From Rubrivirga litoralis (lineage in GTDB: Bacteria > Bacteroidota > Rhodothermia > Rhodothermales > Rubricoccaceae): a stretch of DNA of 64,000 bases. The translations under genes and the position numbers were made by a program. The notes under the pieces were generated by a model. The model worked only from the letters and a program-made list of their open reading frames with translations. It was not told the DNA's origin and did not search any database. Numbering within the stretch: the first letter of the stretch is position 1; each line of letters opens with the position of its first letter. Below are positions 51,267 to 58,793 of the stretch, piece after piece. The stretch is from NCBI RefSeq assembly GCF_031846415.1, contig NZ_JAVRHT010000017.1, positions 1-64,000 on the forward strand. Direction: 5' to 3'.

Positions 51267-53630
51267 TTAGGCAGCGGGAGAGCCGTAAGCGTAGTCGCTC
51301 CCGTAGCGGCTCGCGTACTTGCTCTTGTAGCCGTACGACTTGGCAATGTCGAACCCGTTGAGGACCGACCCGATCACGCTCGCCCCCACGCCGCGAAGAG
51401 CCTCCAGCGCCGCCTCTACGTCGTGGTCGTTCGTCTGGCCCGCCCGGCACACGACCACCGTCGCGTCGCACTGCGTCGAGAGGAGCGCGGAGTCGGTCGC
51501 CGCGAGGACAGGCGGGGTGTCGAAGACGACCACGTCGAACTGGTCGCGGAGGTCCTCGATCACGTCGCGCATCCGCTTCGAACCCAAGAGCTCGGACGTG
51601 TTGGGGACGAGCTTGCCGGCCGGGAGCAGCCAGAGGTCGTCGGCCACCTCGGGGAGCGAGGCCACGTCGACCGGCCCGCTCTCGAACAGGTGCTGGACGA
51701 GGCCGGGCTCGCGCGGCACGCCGAACTTCTTGTGCGCGGTCGGCTTGCGGAGGTCGGCGTCGACGAGCAGCACGCGCCGCCCCGCTTGGGCGAGAACCAC
51801 GGCGAGGTTCGCCGCCGTCGTGCTCTTCCCCTCCGACGGGTTCGAGCTCGTGACGAGGACCGTCTTGACGACCACATCGGGCCGGCTAAACTGGACCGCC
51901 GTGCGGAGCGCCCGGTACGCCTCGCTGGCCGCGGCCATCGGGTTGAGGAGCGAGACGAGGTGCGCGTCGACCTCGCGGCCTCCGACGTCCACCGCCTCCT
52001 TTCCTCCGAAGTCGCGCTGGATCAAGTCCGTCGTGCTCGGGATTGTCGCGAGGACGGGGGCACCGAGCGCCTTGAGGTCGTCCGGCCGGTGGATCCGGTG
52101 ATCGAGGCGAACCTTCCCCACAGCGACGACGCACCCGATGACGAGCCCGAGGAGCCCCCCCAGCGCCACGTTGCGGAGCCGGTGGGGCGCAAACGGGTAC
52201 GCCGCGACAAAGGCGGGGCGAATGACCTGGGCGTAGCCTAGCTGCGACTCCTCAGCCAGCCGGGCCTCCTGGAGGCTCACTTCGAGCCCACCGTAGAGCT
52301 GCTCCCGGGCCTCCCGCTCGCGCTCGAGCTGAGCGAGTGCGACAAGCTGCTCTGGGACCCGGCTGAGCTCGCCCTCGTAGTCGCTCAGCCGTGCCGCGAG
52401 TTGGTCGCGCTGCGCGATCGCCTCGTCGAGCGACACACGCTCGTCGGCCATCCGCGAGCGGAGCTCAGCGGCCCGCTCGAACCCTGAGCGCTGGTCGCCC
52501 GGGCCGGTCGCCGTCGCCAGCGACTGGTCCGTGAGCCGCTCCGAGATCTCGCGGATCCGGTCGCGCGCCAGGCCGACCTCGCGGCGGAGCTGCAAGACGC
52601 GCTCGCCCGGCGCGGCCGACTCGCGGAGCCGGGGGTTCTCAGAGTAGAATGTGTCGAGGTCGCCTTGGAGCTCGACGAGCCGCTCCTGCGCCGCCTCAAG
52701 CTCGGCATCAAGGCCCGATCCAAGCCGGCCGGCCAGGTTCGGCTCGATCCGCTGGAGCTCCTCTTCGAGCGCAGAGATCGATGCCCGTCGCGTTTCGACC
52801 TCAATTCCGGCCTCGTCACGCTGAGCCTGGAGGTCGGCAATCCGTTCGACGATCCGGCTCGACTCCTCGTCAAGAGCAATGCCTCCCTCGGTCTCTAGGT
52901 AGCGGCGGACGGCGGCGTCCGCGTCCTTGAGCCGGTCCTCCTGCGTGGCCACCTGCCGCTCGAGGTACTCTCGCGACTCAGTAATCCCGGACCGGCTCGA
53001 CTCCTGCGTCCGGTCCTGGAAGGCGGCCGCGTAGAGGTTGGCGACGAAAGCAGCCTCCTCGGGGTCCGTGCTCTCCACCCCGACACGGATGGCGTCGGCG
53101 TCGGGCTCTTCGAGCTCGCTCGTCACGTACTCCCCCTGGAGCCGGAACGCGACCTCCCGAGCCGAGGGCGGGGCGGCGTCGCCGTCGGCCGGTTCTAAGA
53201 TCGTGAGCGGCCGGTCGGTCCCCGGGATCCGCTTCTGCTGGAGGAGCCGCTCGGCGACCGAGAGCGCGAGCGGGTACGACTGCCGGAGCACGAGGAGCTC
53301 GTTGCTCAGGTTGCGCTCGCTCCCGAACGCACCGCCGCCGACGGCGTTGGGGAGCTTCGGGAGGATCGCTCCAAAGTCTCCCTCTTTTTTCTGGACCAGG
53401 AGGACGGCGTAGGAGCTGTACCGCGAGGGCGTGACTAGGCTGTAGACCCCGGCCAGTACAACGCCGATGAGGAACGCCCCCAGGACGATCCACTTGCCCC
53501 GAAGGAGGACGTCGAGCAGCCCGCGGAGGTCGACCCCGTCGTCGCCCCGGGCGTAGAACGGTTCCTCGACCGGGAGCCGTGCTCCCGGCGCGAGGTCGGC
53601 CGGCGCGATCTTGTGGGGGGGCAGCGACAT
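51267..53630 (-). CDS. wzc: Wzc-type polysaccharide co-polymerase / tyrosine autokinase
   Basis: A 787-aa fused chain-length regulator and BY-kinase. A Wzz domain with membrane helices at about 48-68 and 490-510 encloses a long coiled periplasmic region. The cytosolic kinase domain (about 570-760) has Walker A SSNPSEGKSTTAANLA, the A' motif LLVDADLRKPTAHKKFG and Walker B VVVFDTPPVLA. The C-terminus carries a cluster of six tyrosines (SYGYKSKYASRYGSDYAYG) for autophosphorylation, the usual switch on chain length. First gene of the long polysaccharide operon; a TACCTTGG box is 44 nt upstream. Confidence 0.95.
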   Translation of the reverse strand: MSLPPHKIAPADLAPGARLPVEEPFYARGDDGVDLRGLLDVLLRGKWIVLGAFLIGVVLAGVYSLVTPSRYSSYAVLLVQKKEGDFGAILPKLPNAVGGGAFGSERNLSNELLVLRQSYPLALSVAERLLQQKRIPGTDRPLTILEPADGDAAPPSAREVAFRLQGEYVTSELEEPDADAIRVGVESTDPEEAAFVANLYAAAFQDRTQESSRSGITESREYLERQVATQEDRLKDADAAVRRYLETEGGIALDEESSRIVERIADLQAQRDEAGIEVETRRASISALEEELQRIEPNLAGRLGSGLDAELEAAQERLVELQGDLDTFYSENPRLRESAAPGERVLQLRREVGLARDRIREISERLTDQSLATATGPGDQRSGFERAAELRSRMADERVSLDEAIAQRDQLAARLSDYEGELSRVPEQLVALAQLEREREAREQLYGGLEVSLQEARLAEESQLGYAQVIRPAFVAAYPFAPHRLRNVALGGLLGLVIGCVVAVGKVRLDHRIHRPDDLKALGAPVLATIPSTTDLIQRDFGGKEAVDVGGREVDAHLVSLLNPMAAASEAYRALRTAVQFSRPDVVVKTVLVTSSNPSEGKSTTAANLAVVLAQAGRRVLLVDADLRKPTAHKKFGVPREPGLVQHLFESGPVDVASLPEVADDLWLLPAGKLVPNTSELLGSKRMRDVIEDLRDQFDVVVFDTPPVLAATDSALLSTQCDATVVVCRAGQTNDHDVEAALEALRGVGASVIGSVLNGFDIAKSYGYKSKYASRYGSDYAYGSPAA

Positions 53631-53673
53631 GGAGACGATCGAGGGCCTTAGCAGAGACCCGGGGGCGGGGCGG

Positions 53674-53681
53674 CCAAGGTA
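53674..53681 (-). promoter_or_regulatory. Putative -7 box of the polysaccharide operon
   Basis: TACCTTGG on the minus strand, 44 nt before the wzc ATG, the same octamer as at the tRNA promoter. The next minus-strand start in the block lies 2.4 kb on, so this probably drives the entire run. Confidence 0.5.
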
Positions 53682-53786
53682 GAGGACACGGTGACTTCCC
53701 TACGGGGACTCCTCCGCCAAGAGTATGTGCAGTCTCCGGGGACTCCGCGCGCCCCGCTCCGCCCCGCCCGCCCCGCCCGTTCTTTC

Positions 53787-53821
53787 GCCCCGCCCCGCCC
53801 CGCCCCGCCCCGCCCCGCCCC
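53787..53821. repeat. (GCCCC)7 pentanucleotide repeat
   Basis: Seven exact units end five bases before the metallophosphoesterase GTG. The repeat fills the place of the ribosome binding site. Confidence 0.9.
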
Positions 53822-53825
53822 GCCT

Positions 53826-54527
53826 GTGCGCCTCGCCGTCCTCTCCGACATCCACGCCAACGCGGCCGCTCTCACAGCGGCCCTCGCCGAGGTCGACCGC
53901 CGGGGGGCCGACGCCGTGGTGTGCCTGGGCGACGTCGTCGGGTACGGCCCGGACCCCGGCGTGTGCGTCGACCTCGTGCGCGCGCGGTCGGCAGCGACCG
54001 TCCTCGGCAACCACGACGCGGCCTTCGCCGACGACGCGGAGCTCGCACGGCTCCCCCGCGACGGGCAGACGGCGATCCGCCTCCACCGCGAGCTCCTGAG
54101 CCCGGACCAAGCCGCGTGGCTAGCGGGCCTGCCGCTCGTGGACATGTACGAGGGGACGACCCTCGTCCACGCCGCCCCGCTGGAGCCGGCTCTGTGGACC
54201 CGGCTCGACGCGTTCGACGCCGTCCGCAACCAGTTCGCGGCGTTCGACACGGCCGTCTGCTTTGTCGGTCACTCGCACGTGCCGGCCGTCGTCTCCGACA
54301 CCGTCGGGGCGTTCAAGGTGCGGCCGGGCCGGCGCTACCTCATCAACGTGGGGAGCGTGGGGCAGCCGCGCGACGGCGACCCGCGGCTGTCGTTCGGGCT
54401 CTTCGACACGGACGCGTTCACGTACGAGAACGTCCGGGCGCACTACGACGTGGCGCGGACCGTGGCGCGGGTCCGCGAGCGGGGCCTCCCCGAGAGCCTC
54501 GGCCAACGGCTCGTCCGAGGCGCCTGA
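53826..54527 (+). CDS. Metallophosphoesterase (calcineurin-like, YfcE/Mre11 fold)
   Basis: A 233-aa single-domain phosphoesterase with the five metal-binding motifs: LSDIHANAAAL (5-15), GDVVGYGP, GNHD, VHAAPLE (degenerate) and FVGHSHVP. Substrate unknown; relatives cleave cyclic nucleotides or phosphodiesters. GTG start at 53826, directly after a pentanucleotide repeat. Upstream in-frame starts would place the repeat in the coding region (RPAPPRPAPP) and make the frame prone to slippage. Transcribed divergently from the polysaccharide operon. Confidence 0.88.
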   Translation: MRLAVLSDIHANAAALTAALAEVDRRGADAVVCLGDVVGYGPDPGVCVDLVRARSAATVLGNHDAAFADDAELARLPRDGQTAIRLHRELLSPDQAAWLAGLPLVDMYEGTTLVHAAPLEPALWTRLDAFDAVRNQFAAFDTAVCFVGHSHVPAVVSDTVGAFKVRPGRRYLINVGSVGQPRDGDPRLSFGLFDTDAFTYENVRAHYDVARTVARVRERGLPESLGQRLVRGA

Positions 54528-54568
54528 GCAGAGGGCAGCCCGCGCCGCCTCCACCCCGCCCGACTGTC

Positions 54569-55675
54569 CTACGGGATGCGGCGGAGCTCGACGCGGTCGG
54601 CGTCGTCGGGGTCGAGGCCGAGGACGTCGGCCGCAGCCGCCGAGAGCTCGACGAGATAAGACTGACTGACCGGGCCGCGGTCGGTGACGCGGACGAACGT
54701 GCTCCGGCCGGTCGCCGGGTTCGTCACGAGGAGGACCGATCCCAGCGGGACCTCGCGGTGGCTCGCCGTAAAGGCTTCGGGGTCGTAGGGCTCGCCGCTC
54801 TCGGTCCGCCGCCCCGCCATGACGTCGGGGTAGACGAGGGCGAGGCCCTCGGCGAACGGCGGCGGGAGCGCGCGGCGGGAGGCCTCGGCCGGGTCGACGG
54901 GCCGGGTCAGGTACACGGCCGTGCCCGGCGCGAGCGGGGCGGTCGTGAGCGCGTTGCCGGCCGCGAGCTCGTCGACCGAGAGCCCGAGCGAGGCGGCGAT
55001 CGAGTACAACGTCTCGCCGGGCTCGGCAAAGTGGACGAGGTCGGCCGGGACCGTCGTCTCGTTCACCGACCACGGGCGGGCGGTCCCAAAGCGGACCGGC
55101 TCGACAGGCGCCGCCCCGCCCGGAACGACGGCCGCCCCGCCCGAGGCGACCGCCCCGCCCGGAGCGGCGGCGGTCGAGGCGGCCGCCCCGTCCCCCAGGG
55201 CGAGGCGCTGGCCGACCTGGATCTGGTCGCCCTCGATCCCGTTGAGCCGCCGGAGCTCGTCGACCGTCGTGTCGTAGCGGAGGGCGATGCGGAACAGGGA
55301 CTCGCCGGGCTCGACCACGTGGACGCCAGCGGCCGGAGCGGCGGCCGCGACCGCGGGCGGGGCGGCCGCGACCGCGGGCGGGGCGGCCGTCGGGAGCCGC
55401 GGCGGGGTCGCCGCCGGCTGGGGCATGGGGCGGGGCGGCGGACCGGCCTGGGCAGGCGCGCCGTCGGCCACGCGAAGCCGCTGGCCCACCGAGATGGCGT
55501 CGCCTTCGAGCCCGTTGAGCTCGCGGAGGCGCTCGACAGTCAGCCCGTACGACCGCGAGATGCGGAACAGGGTCTCGCCGGGCTCGACGACGTGGACGCC
55601 CGCCGTTTGCGCAGACGCGCCGAGCGGGGCGAGGAGGACAGCCGCGAGCGCGAGCCAGGTGCGTGTGTGCGTCAT
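54569..55675 (-). CDS. RlpA-like protein with three LysM domains
   Basis: A 368-aa exported cell-wall protein. A signal peptide (1-22) is followed by three LysM domains (about 26-70, 118-160, 215-260; each GVHVVEPGETLFRI-like) separated by Ala/Pro/Gly-rich linkers, and a C-terminal RlpA double-psi barrel (about 275-368) with GEPYDPEAFTASHREVPLG and VRVTDRGP. RlpA-type enzymes cleave naked glycan strands at the septum. The usual SPOR domain is absent and LysM takes the targeting role. Linkers carry the GC 11-mer. The start touches the stop of the TPR gene. Confidence 0.88.
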   Translation of the reverse strand: MTHTRTWLALAAVLLAPLGASAQTAGVHVVEPGETLFRISRSYGLTVERLRELNGLEGDAISVGQRLRVADGAPAQAGPPPRPMPQPAATPPRLPTAAPPAVAAAPPAVAAAAPAAGVHVVEPGESLFRIALRYDTTVDELRRLNGIEGDQIQVGQRLALGDGAAASTAAAPGGAVASGGAAVVPGGAAPVEPVRFGTARPWSVNETTVPADLVHFAEPGETLYSIAASLGLSVDELAAGNALTTAPLAPGTAVYLTRPVDPAEASRRALPPPFAEGLALVYPDVMAGRRTESGEPYDPEAFTASHREVPLGSVLLVTNPATGRSTFVRVTDRGPVSQSYLVELSAAAADVLGLDPDDADRVELRRIP

Positions 55676-56002
55676 CTAGTCGTCGAATCCCAGGCCCTCG
55701 GCCTCGAGGAGAGCGCCCTGAAGCTCGGCCCGGGCATGGGGGTCGCCCGCGGCGGTCGCCACGGCGATGCCGGCGCGGAGCGTGGCGCGGGCGTCGTCGT
55801 CGCGGCCGAGGGCGCGGTAGAGCGCGCCGAGGTGGTAGTAGGTCCCGACGTAGTCGGCGTGCTCGCGGACGAGCCCCTCGTAGTAGCCCAGCGCCTCGTC
55901 GGTCTCGCCCCGCCCCGCGTGCTCCTGGGCGAGCGCGAACCGCGTGAACGGGTCGTCGGGGTCGTCCTGGAGGAAGGTGCGGAGGGCGGCGAGACGGTCC
56001 AT
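55676..56002 (-). CDS. Small TPR-repeat protein
   Basis: A 108-aa cytosolic protein with two to three TPR units (DPFTRFALAQEHAGRGETDEAL, YVGTYYHLGALYRALGRDDDA). No catalytic motif. Its TAG stop is directly followed by the RlpA-like ATG, so the two are in one transcript. A TATCTTCG box ends 3 nt before the ATG. Confidence 0.85.
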   Translation of the reverse strand: MDRLAALRTFLQDDPDDPFTRFALAQEHAGRGETDEALGYYEGLVREHADYVGTYYHLGALYRALGRDDDARATLRAGIAVATAAGDPHARAELQGALLEAEGLGFDD

Positions 56003-56005
56003 GCC

Positions 56006-56013
56006 CGAAGATA
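56006..56013 (-). promoter_or_regulatory. Putative -7 box with leaderless start
   Basis: TATCTTCG on the minus strand, 3 nt before the TPR ATG; the transcript would begin at or very near the start codon. Confidence 0.45.
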
Positions 56014-56061
56014 GCGGCCGCGCCGGGGCGGGGCGGCGTTGTGCCCTCGCCCGCCGCGCCG

Positions 56062-56895
56062 TCACCACGAGCCGCCCGCACCGCCCCCGCCGCCGAAGCC
56101 GCCGCCGAAGCCGCCGAACCCGCCGCCTCCCCCGAAGCCGCCGCCGCCGAACCCGCCCCCGCCGCCGAAGCCGCCACCCCCGAACCCTCCGCCGAAGCCC
56201 GGAAGCACGATGATCCCCGGCCCGCTCCGCCGCCGCCGCCCCGCCCCGCCCGAGCCGCGCGACGACGGGGGCGGCCCCTTCCGCGACGAGATCACCACGA
56301 GGACGATGAACAGGACGAACAGGAAGCAGAGGACCGACTGGATGGCTCCGCCGTCGCCGCTCGGCTCCCGCGCCGTGGGCGCCGCGAACTGGCCCGACAG
56401 CGCGGACGCGATGGCGTCCGTCGCCGCGTCGATGCCGGCGTAGAACGCGCCCTGGCGGAACCGGGGGACGATCACGTTGCGGACGATGTCGGACGAGATC
56501 GCGTCCGTGAGCGCCGTCTCCGCCCCGTACCCCGTCGCGATAAACACGTCGCGGTCCTCGACGGCCACGAGCAGGACCACGCCGTCGTCCTCGCCGGCCC
56601 GCCCGACGCCCCACGCTCGCAGGACGTCCGTCGCGTAGTCCGCCGGCGCCACCCCGCCCGTCGTCGGCACGGCGACGACGGCGATCTGGCTCCCCGACGA
56701 CTCGGCGAACGCGGTCAGCTTCCGCTCCAGGGCTTCGGCCTCCCCGCCCGAGAGCACGCCCGCAAAGTCGTTGACGAGGCGGGGCGGCGTCGGCCGCGCG
56801 GGGATGTCGTACCGGGCCTCGTAGGGCCGCCCGTTCTGCGCGCTGGCGGCGGCCGCCGCGAAAAGGACGACGGCGAATGCGAGACGGCGGATCAC
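56062..56895 (-). CDS. TPM-domain (YgcG-like) membrane protein with Gly-rich tail
   Basis: A 277-aa envelope protein. A signal peptide (1-19) is followed by a TPM domain (about 35-160, VNDFAGVLSGGEAEALERKL and IATGYGAETALTDA), one membrane helix (about 190-210, VLCFLFVLFIVLVVI), and a C-terminal FGGGGFGGG-repeat tail. TPM proteins often occur with LemA, as here (LemA gene upstream), and may act as phosphatases or photosystem/quality-control factors; the role here is unknown. GTG start at 56895. Confidence 0.88.
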   Translation of the reverse strand: MIRRLAFAVVLFAAAAASAQNGRPYEARYDIPARPTPPRLVNDFAGVLSGGEAEALERKLTAFAESSGSQIAVVAVPTTGGVAPADYATDVLRAWGVGRAGEDDGVVLLVAVEDRDVFIATGYGAETALTDAISSDIVRNVIVPRFRQGAFYAGIDAATDAIASALSGQFAAPTAREPSGDGGAIQSVLCFLFVLFIVLVVISSRKGPPPSSRGSGGAGRRRRSGPGIIVLPGFGGGFGGGGFGGGGGFGGGGFGGGGGFGGFGGGFGGGGGAGGSW

Positions 56896-57070
56896 GGGCG
56901 GGGCGGGGTGGCGGACGAGGAGCGGTGGGCGGCGAGCCGGACCGGCCCTGCGGGCACAGCGGCCGAGGTTGGACCGCGGCGTGGCGGAGAGCGCGGTGCT
57001 CGTCAAGCCTCACGAGGGCGAGCAGCAGAGCGAGGGCGGGGCGGCGCGAGGTGAGCCGCCCGGAGGCGCT

Positions 57071-57667
57071 CTAGAACTGCACCTCCGGGGGACGCTCGGC
57101 GCCCTCGGTCGCCTCGAACGGCGTCCGGCGGTCGACGCCGGCGATCCCGGCGACGAGGTTGGACGGGAACGAGCGGACGCGGCCGTTGAGGTCGGCGACG
57201 GCCTGGTTATAGTCGATCCGCTCGGTCCGAATCCGGTTCTCGATCCCTTCGAGCTGGCTCTGAAGGCGGAGGAAGCCTTCGTTGGCCTGGAGCTGCGGGT
57301 ACGCCTCCGACACGGCGAGGAGCCGCCCGAGCGAGGCCCCGAGCGCCGTCTGCGCCTCCTGGTAGCGCGCGAGCGCGGCAGGGTCGTCGAGGTCGTCGGG
57401 CGACACCTGGATCGACGTCGCCCGGCTCCGCGCCTCGATCACGTCCTGGAGCGTCTCGCTCTCAAAGTCGGCCTGGCCCTGGACCGTGTTGACGAGGTTG
57501 GGGACGAGGTCGGCCCGGCTCTGGTAGGCGGCCTCGACGTCGGCCCAGGCGCCGGCGACCTGCTCGTCCTCCTGGACGAGGCTGTTGTACGTGCCGCAGC
57601 CGGCGCAGCCGGCGAAACCGACGAGCAGGACGACGACGAGGAGGGCGATGGCTCCGGTGCTTCTCAT
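57071..57667 (-). CDS. lemA: LemA-family protein
   Basis: A 198-aa LemA protein with an N-terminal hydrophobic segment that ends in a possible lipobox (FAGC, Cys21), then the canonical YNSLVQEDEQVAGAWADVE and RADLVPNLVNTV helices, and FPSNLVAG near the end. Its function is unknown. Adjacent to the TPM gene (175 bp), as in many genomes, suggesting a joint role. Confidence 0.92.
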   Translation of the reverse strand: MRSTGAIALLVVVLLVGFAGCAGCGTYNSLVQEDEQVAGAWADVEAAYQSRADLVPNLVNTVQGQADFESETLQDVIEARSRATSIQVSPDDLDDPAALARYQEAQTALGASLGRLLAVSEAYPQLQANEGFLRLQSQLEGIENRIRTERIDYNQAVADLNGRVRSFPSNLVAGIAGVDRRTPFEATEGAERPPEVQF

Positions 57668-57877
57668 GGCGGGGCGGTCGGGGGCAGGTGGGCAGAGCGC
57701 CTTCCTACGCAGTCCCGTCCAAAAGGATGCTCCCCTCCGGCACGACCCCGCCCCGCCCCGGCTAGAAGAGCGCGGGGCGGGGCGGCGATCGCGGGCGGGG
57801 CCGCAGCACCGCCTACAAACCAGCGCGGACGCCCCACTGGGGAGCGCCCGCGAAACGTACCGGCAAACACCGCGGGG

Positions 57878-58603
57878 CTACATCCCGGACCCGGTGGGGC
57901 GAGCGCCCGCCCCGCCCATCGCGGTCATCGGCCGCATCATGGCGTCGCGTCGGGCCGAGTAGAACCCGGCGTCCACGAGGCCCAGGCGGTCCGTGGCCTG
58001 CTGCCGAGCGGCGGCGTCGAACCCGCGCCGGCTCATGCCGCGGACGGTGCCCAGCTCGCGCTGGTACTGGTCCCGCTGGCGGCGGAGGGAGATCAGGTCG
58101 CGGGCGGCGTCGGAGCGCGCGTCGCCCGTGGCCCGGTCGTAGCGGCCGCGGAGGTCGCCGATCTGGTCGTCGTACTGGTCGAGGCGGTCGGACGCCGTGC
58201 GGAGGTAGGCGCTGCGGTTCGGGGCCGACGACAGCTGCGAGCGGTACACGTTGCCGGCGAGCTCGTCGTAGCGGCGGCCGTAGTCCTGGCGCATCCGCTG
58301 GGCGGCCTCGGGGTCCGACATCGCGGCGTCCGACGAGCCGAAGTCGGTGCGGAGCTCGTCGTAGGACCGGCGGAGATCGTCGTAATCCGCCCGCGTCTCG
58401 TCGTCCGCCGAGCGGCCGAGCACGTCGAGGTCCTGACCGAGCCGGTCCAGGTCGGACTCGTACGACGCCCGGTAGTCGTCCATCATGCCGGTCTGGTCCA
58501 TCATCCCGGTCTGGGACGTCTGGGGCGGGGTGGTCGTCGGGGGCGTCTGGGCCACCGCCGGCACAGCGATGAGGCCGGCCGCGAGGAGGAGAAAGCGTTT
58601 CAT
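57878..58603 (-). CDS. Secreted hypothetical protein, coiled
   Basis: A 241-aa protein with a Sec signal peptide (1-19, AVAQT), a Thr/Pro/Met-rich segment including two TGMMDQ/TGMMDD copies, then a long Asp/Arg/Tyr-rich helical region (RADYDDLRRSYDELRTDFG, RYDELAG) and a Gly/Met/Pro tail. No domain is recognised. The 210-bp gap after it (57668-57877) has only a GC-rich hairpin-forming sequence. Confidence 0.6.
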   Translation of the reverse strand: MKRFLLLAAGLIAVPAVAQTPPTTTPPQTSQTGMMDQTGMMDDYRASYESDLDRLGQDLDVLGRSADDETRADYDDLRRSYDELRTDFGSSDAAMSDPEAAQRMRQDYGRRYDELAGNVYRSQLSSAPNRSAYLRTASDRLDQYDDQIGDLRGRYDRATGDARSDAARDLISLRRQRDQYQRELGTVRGMSRRGFDAAARQQATDRLGLVDAGFYSARRDAMMRPMTAMGGAGARPTGSGM

Positions 58604-58793
58604 AAGGGTGGGGGAAGGGAAAAGCCCTTGTACCCGCGCGGCCGCCCGCCTGGGTCCGCCGCCGCGCACGTTCCGGCCCCGCCCGACGGCGCCCCGGGCG
58701 CCCCGCCTGTGGCCTGCCTCGTCCCTCTCCCCACCCCGCCCCGGCGGAACCGCGCACGCGGGGCGGGGCGGTCGCCACCCCGCCCGCTCGTCC

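Noticed and set aside
53691..53825. ATG upstream of the metallophosphoesterase making an RPAPPRPAPP leader
   Set aside because: The leader is only the pentanucleotide repeat translated; the phosphoesterase fold starts right after the GTG.
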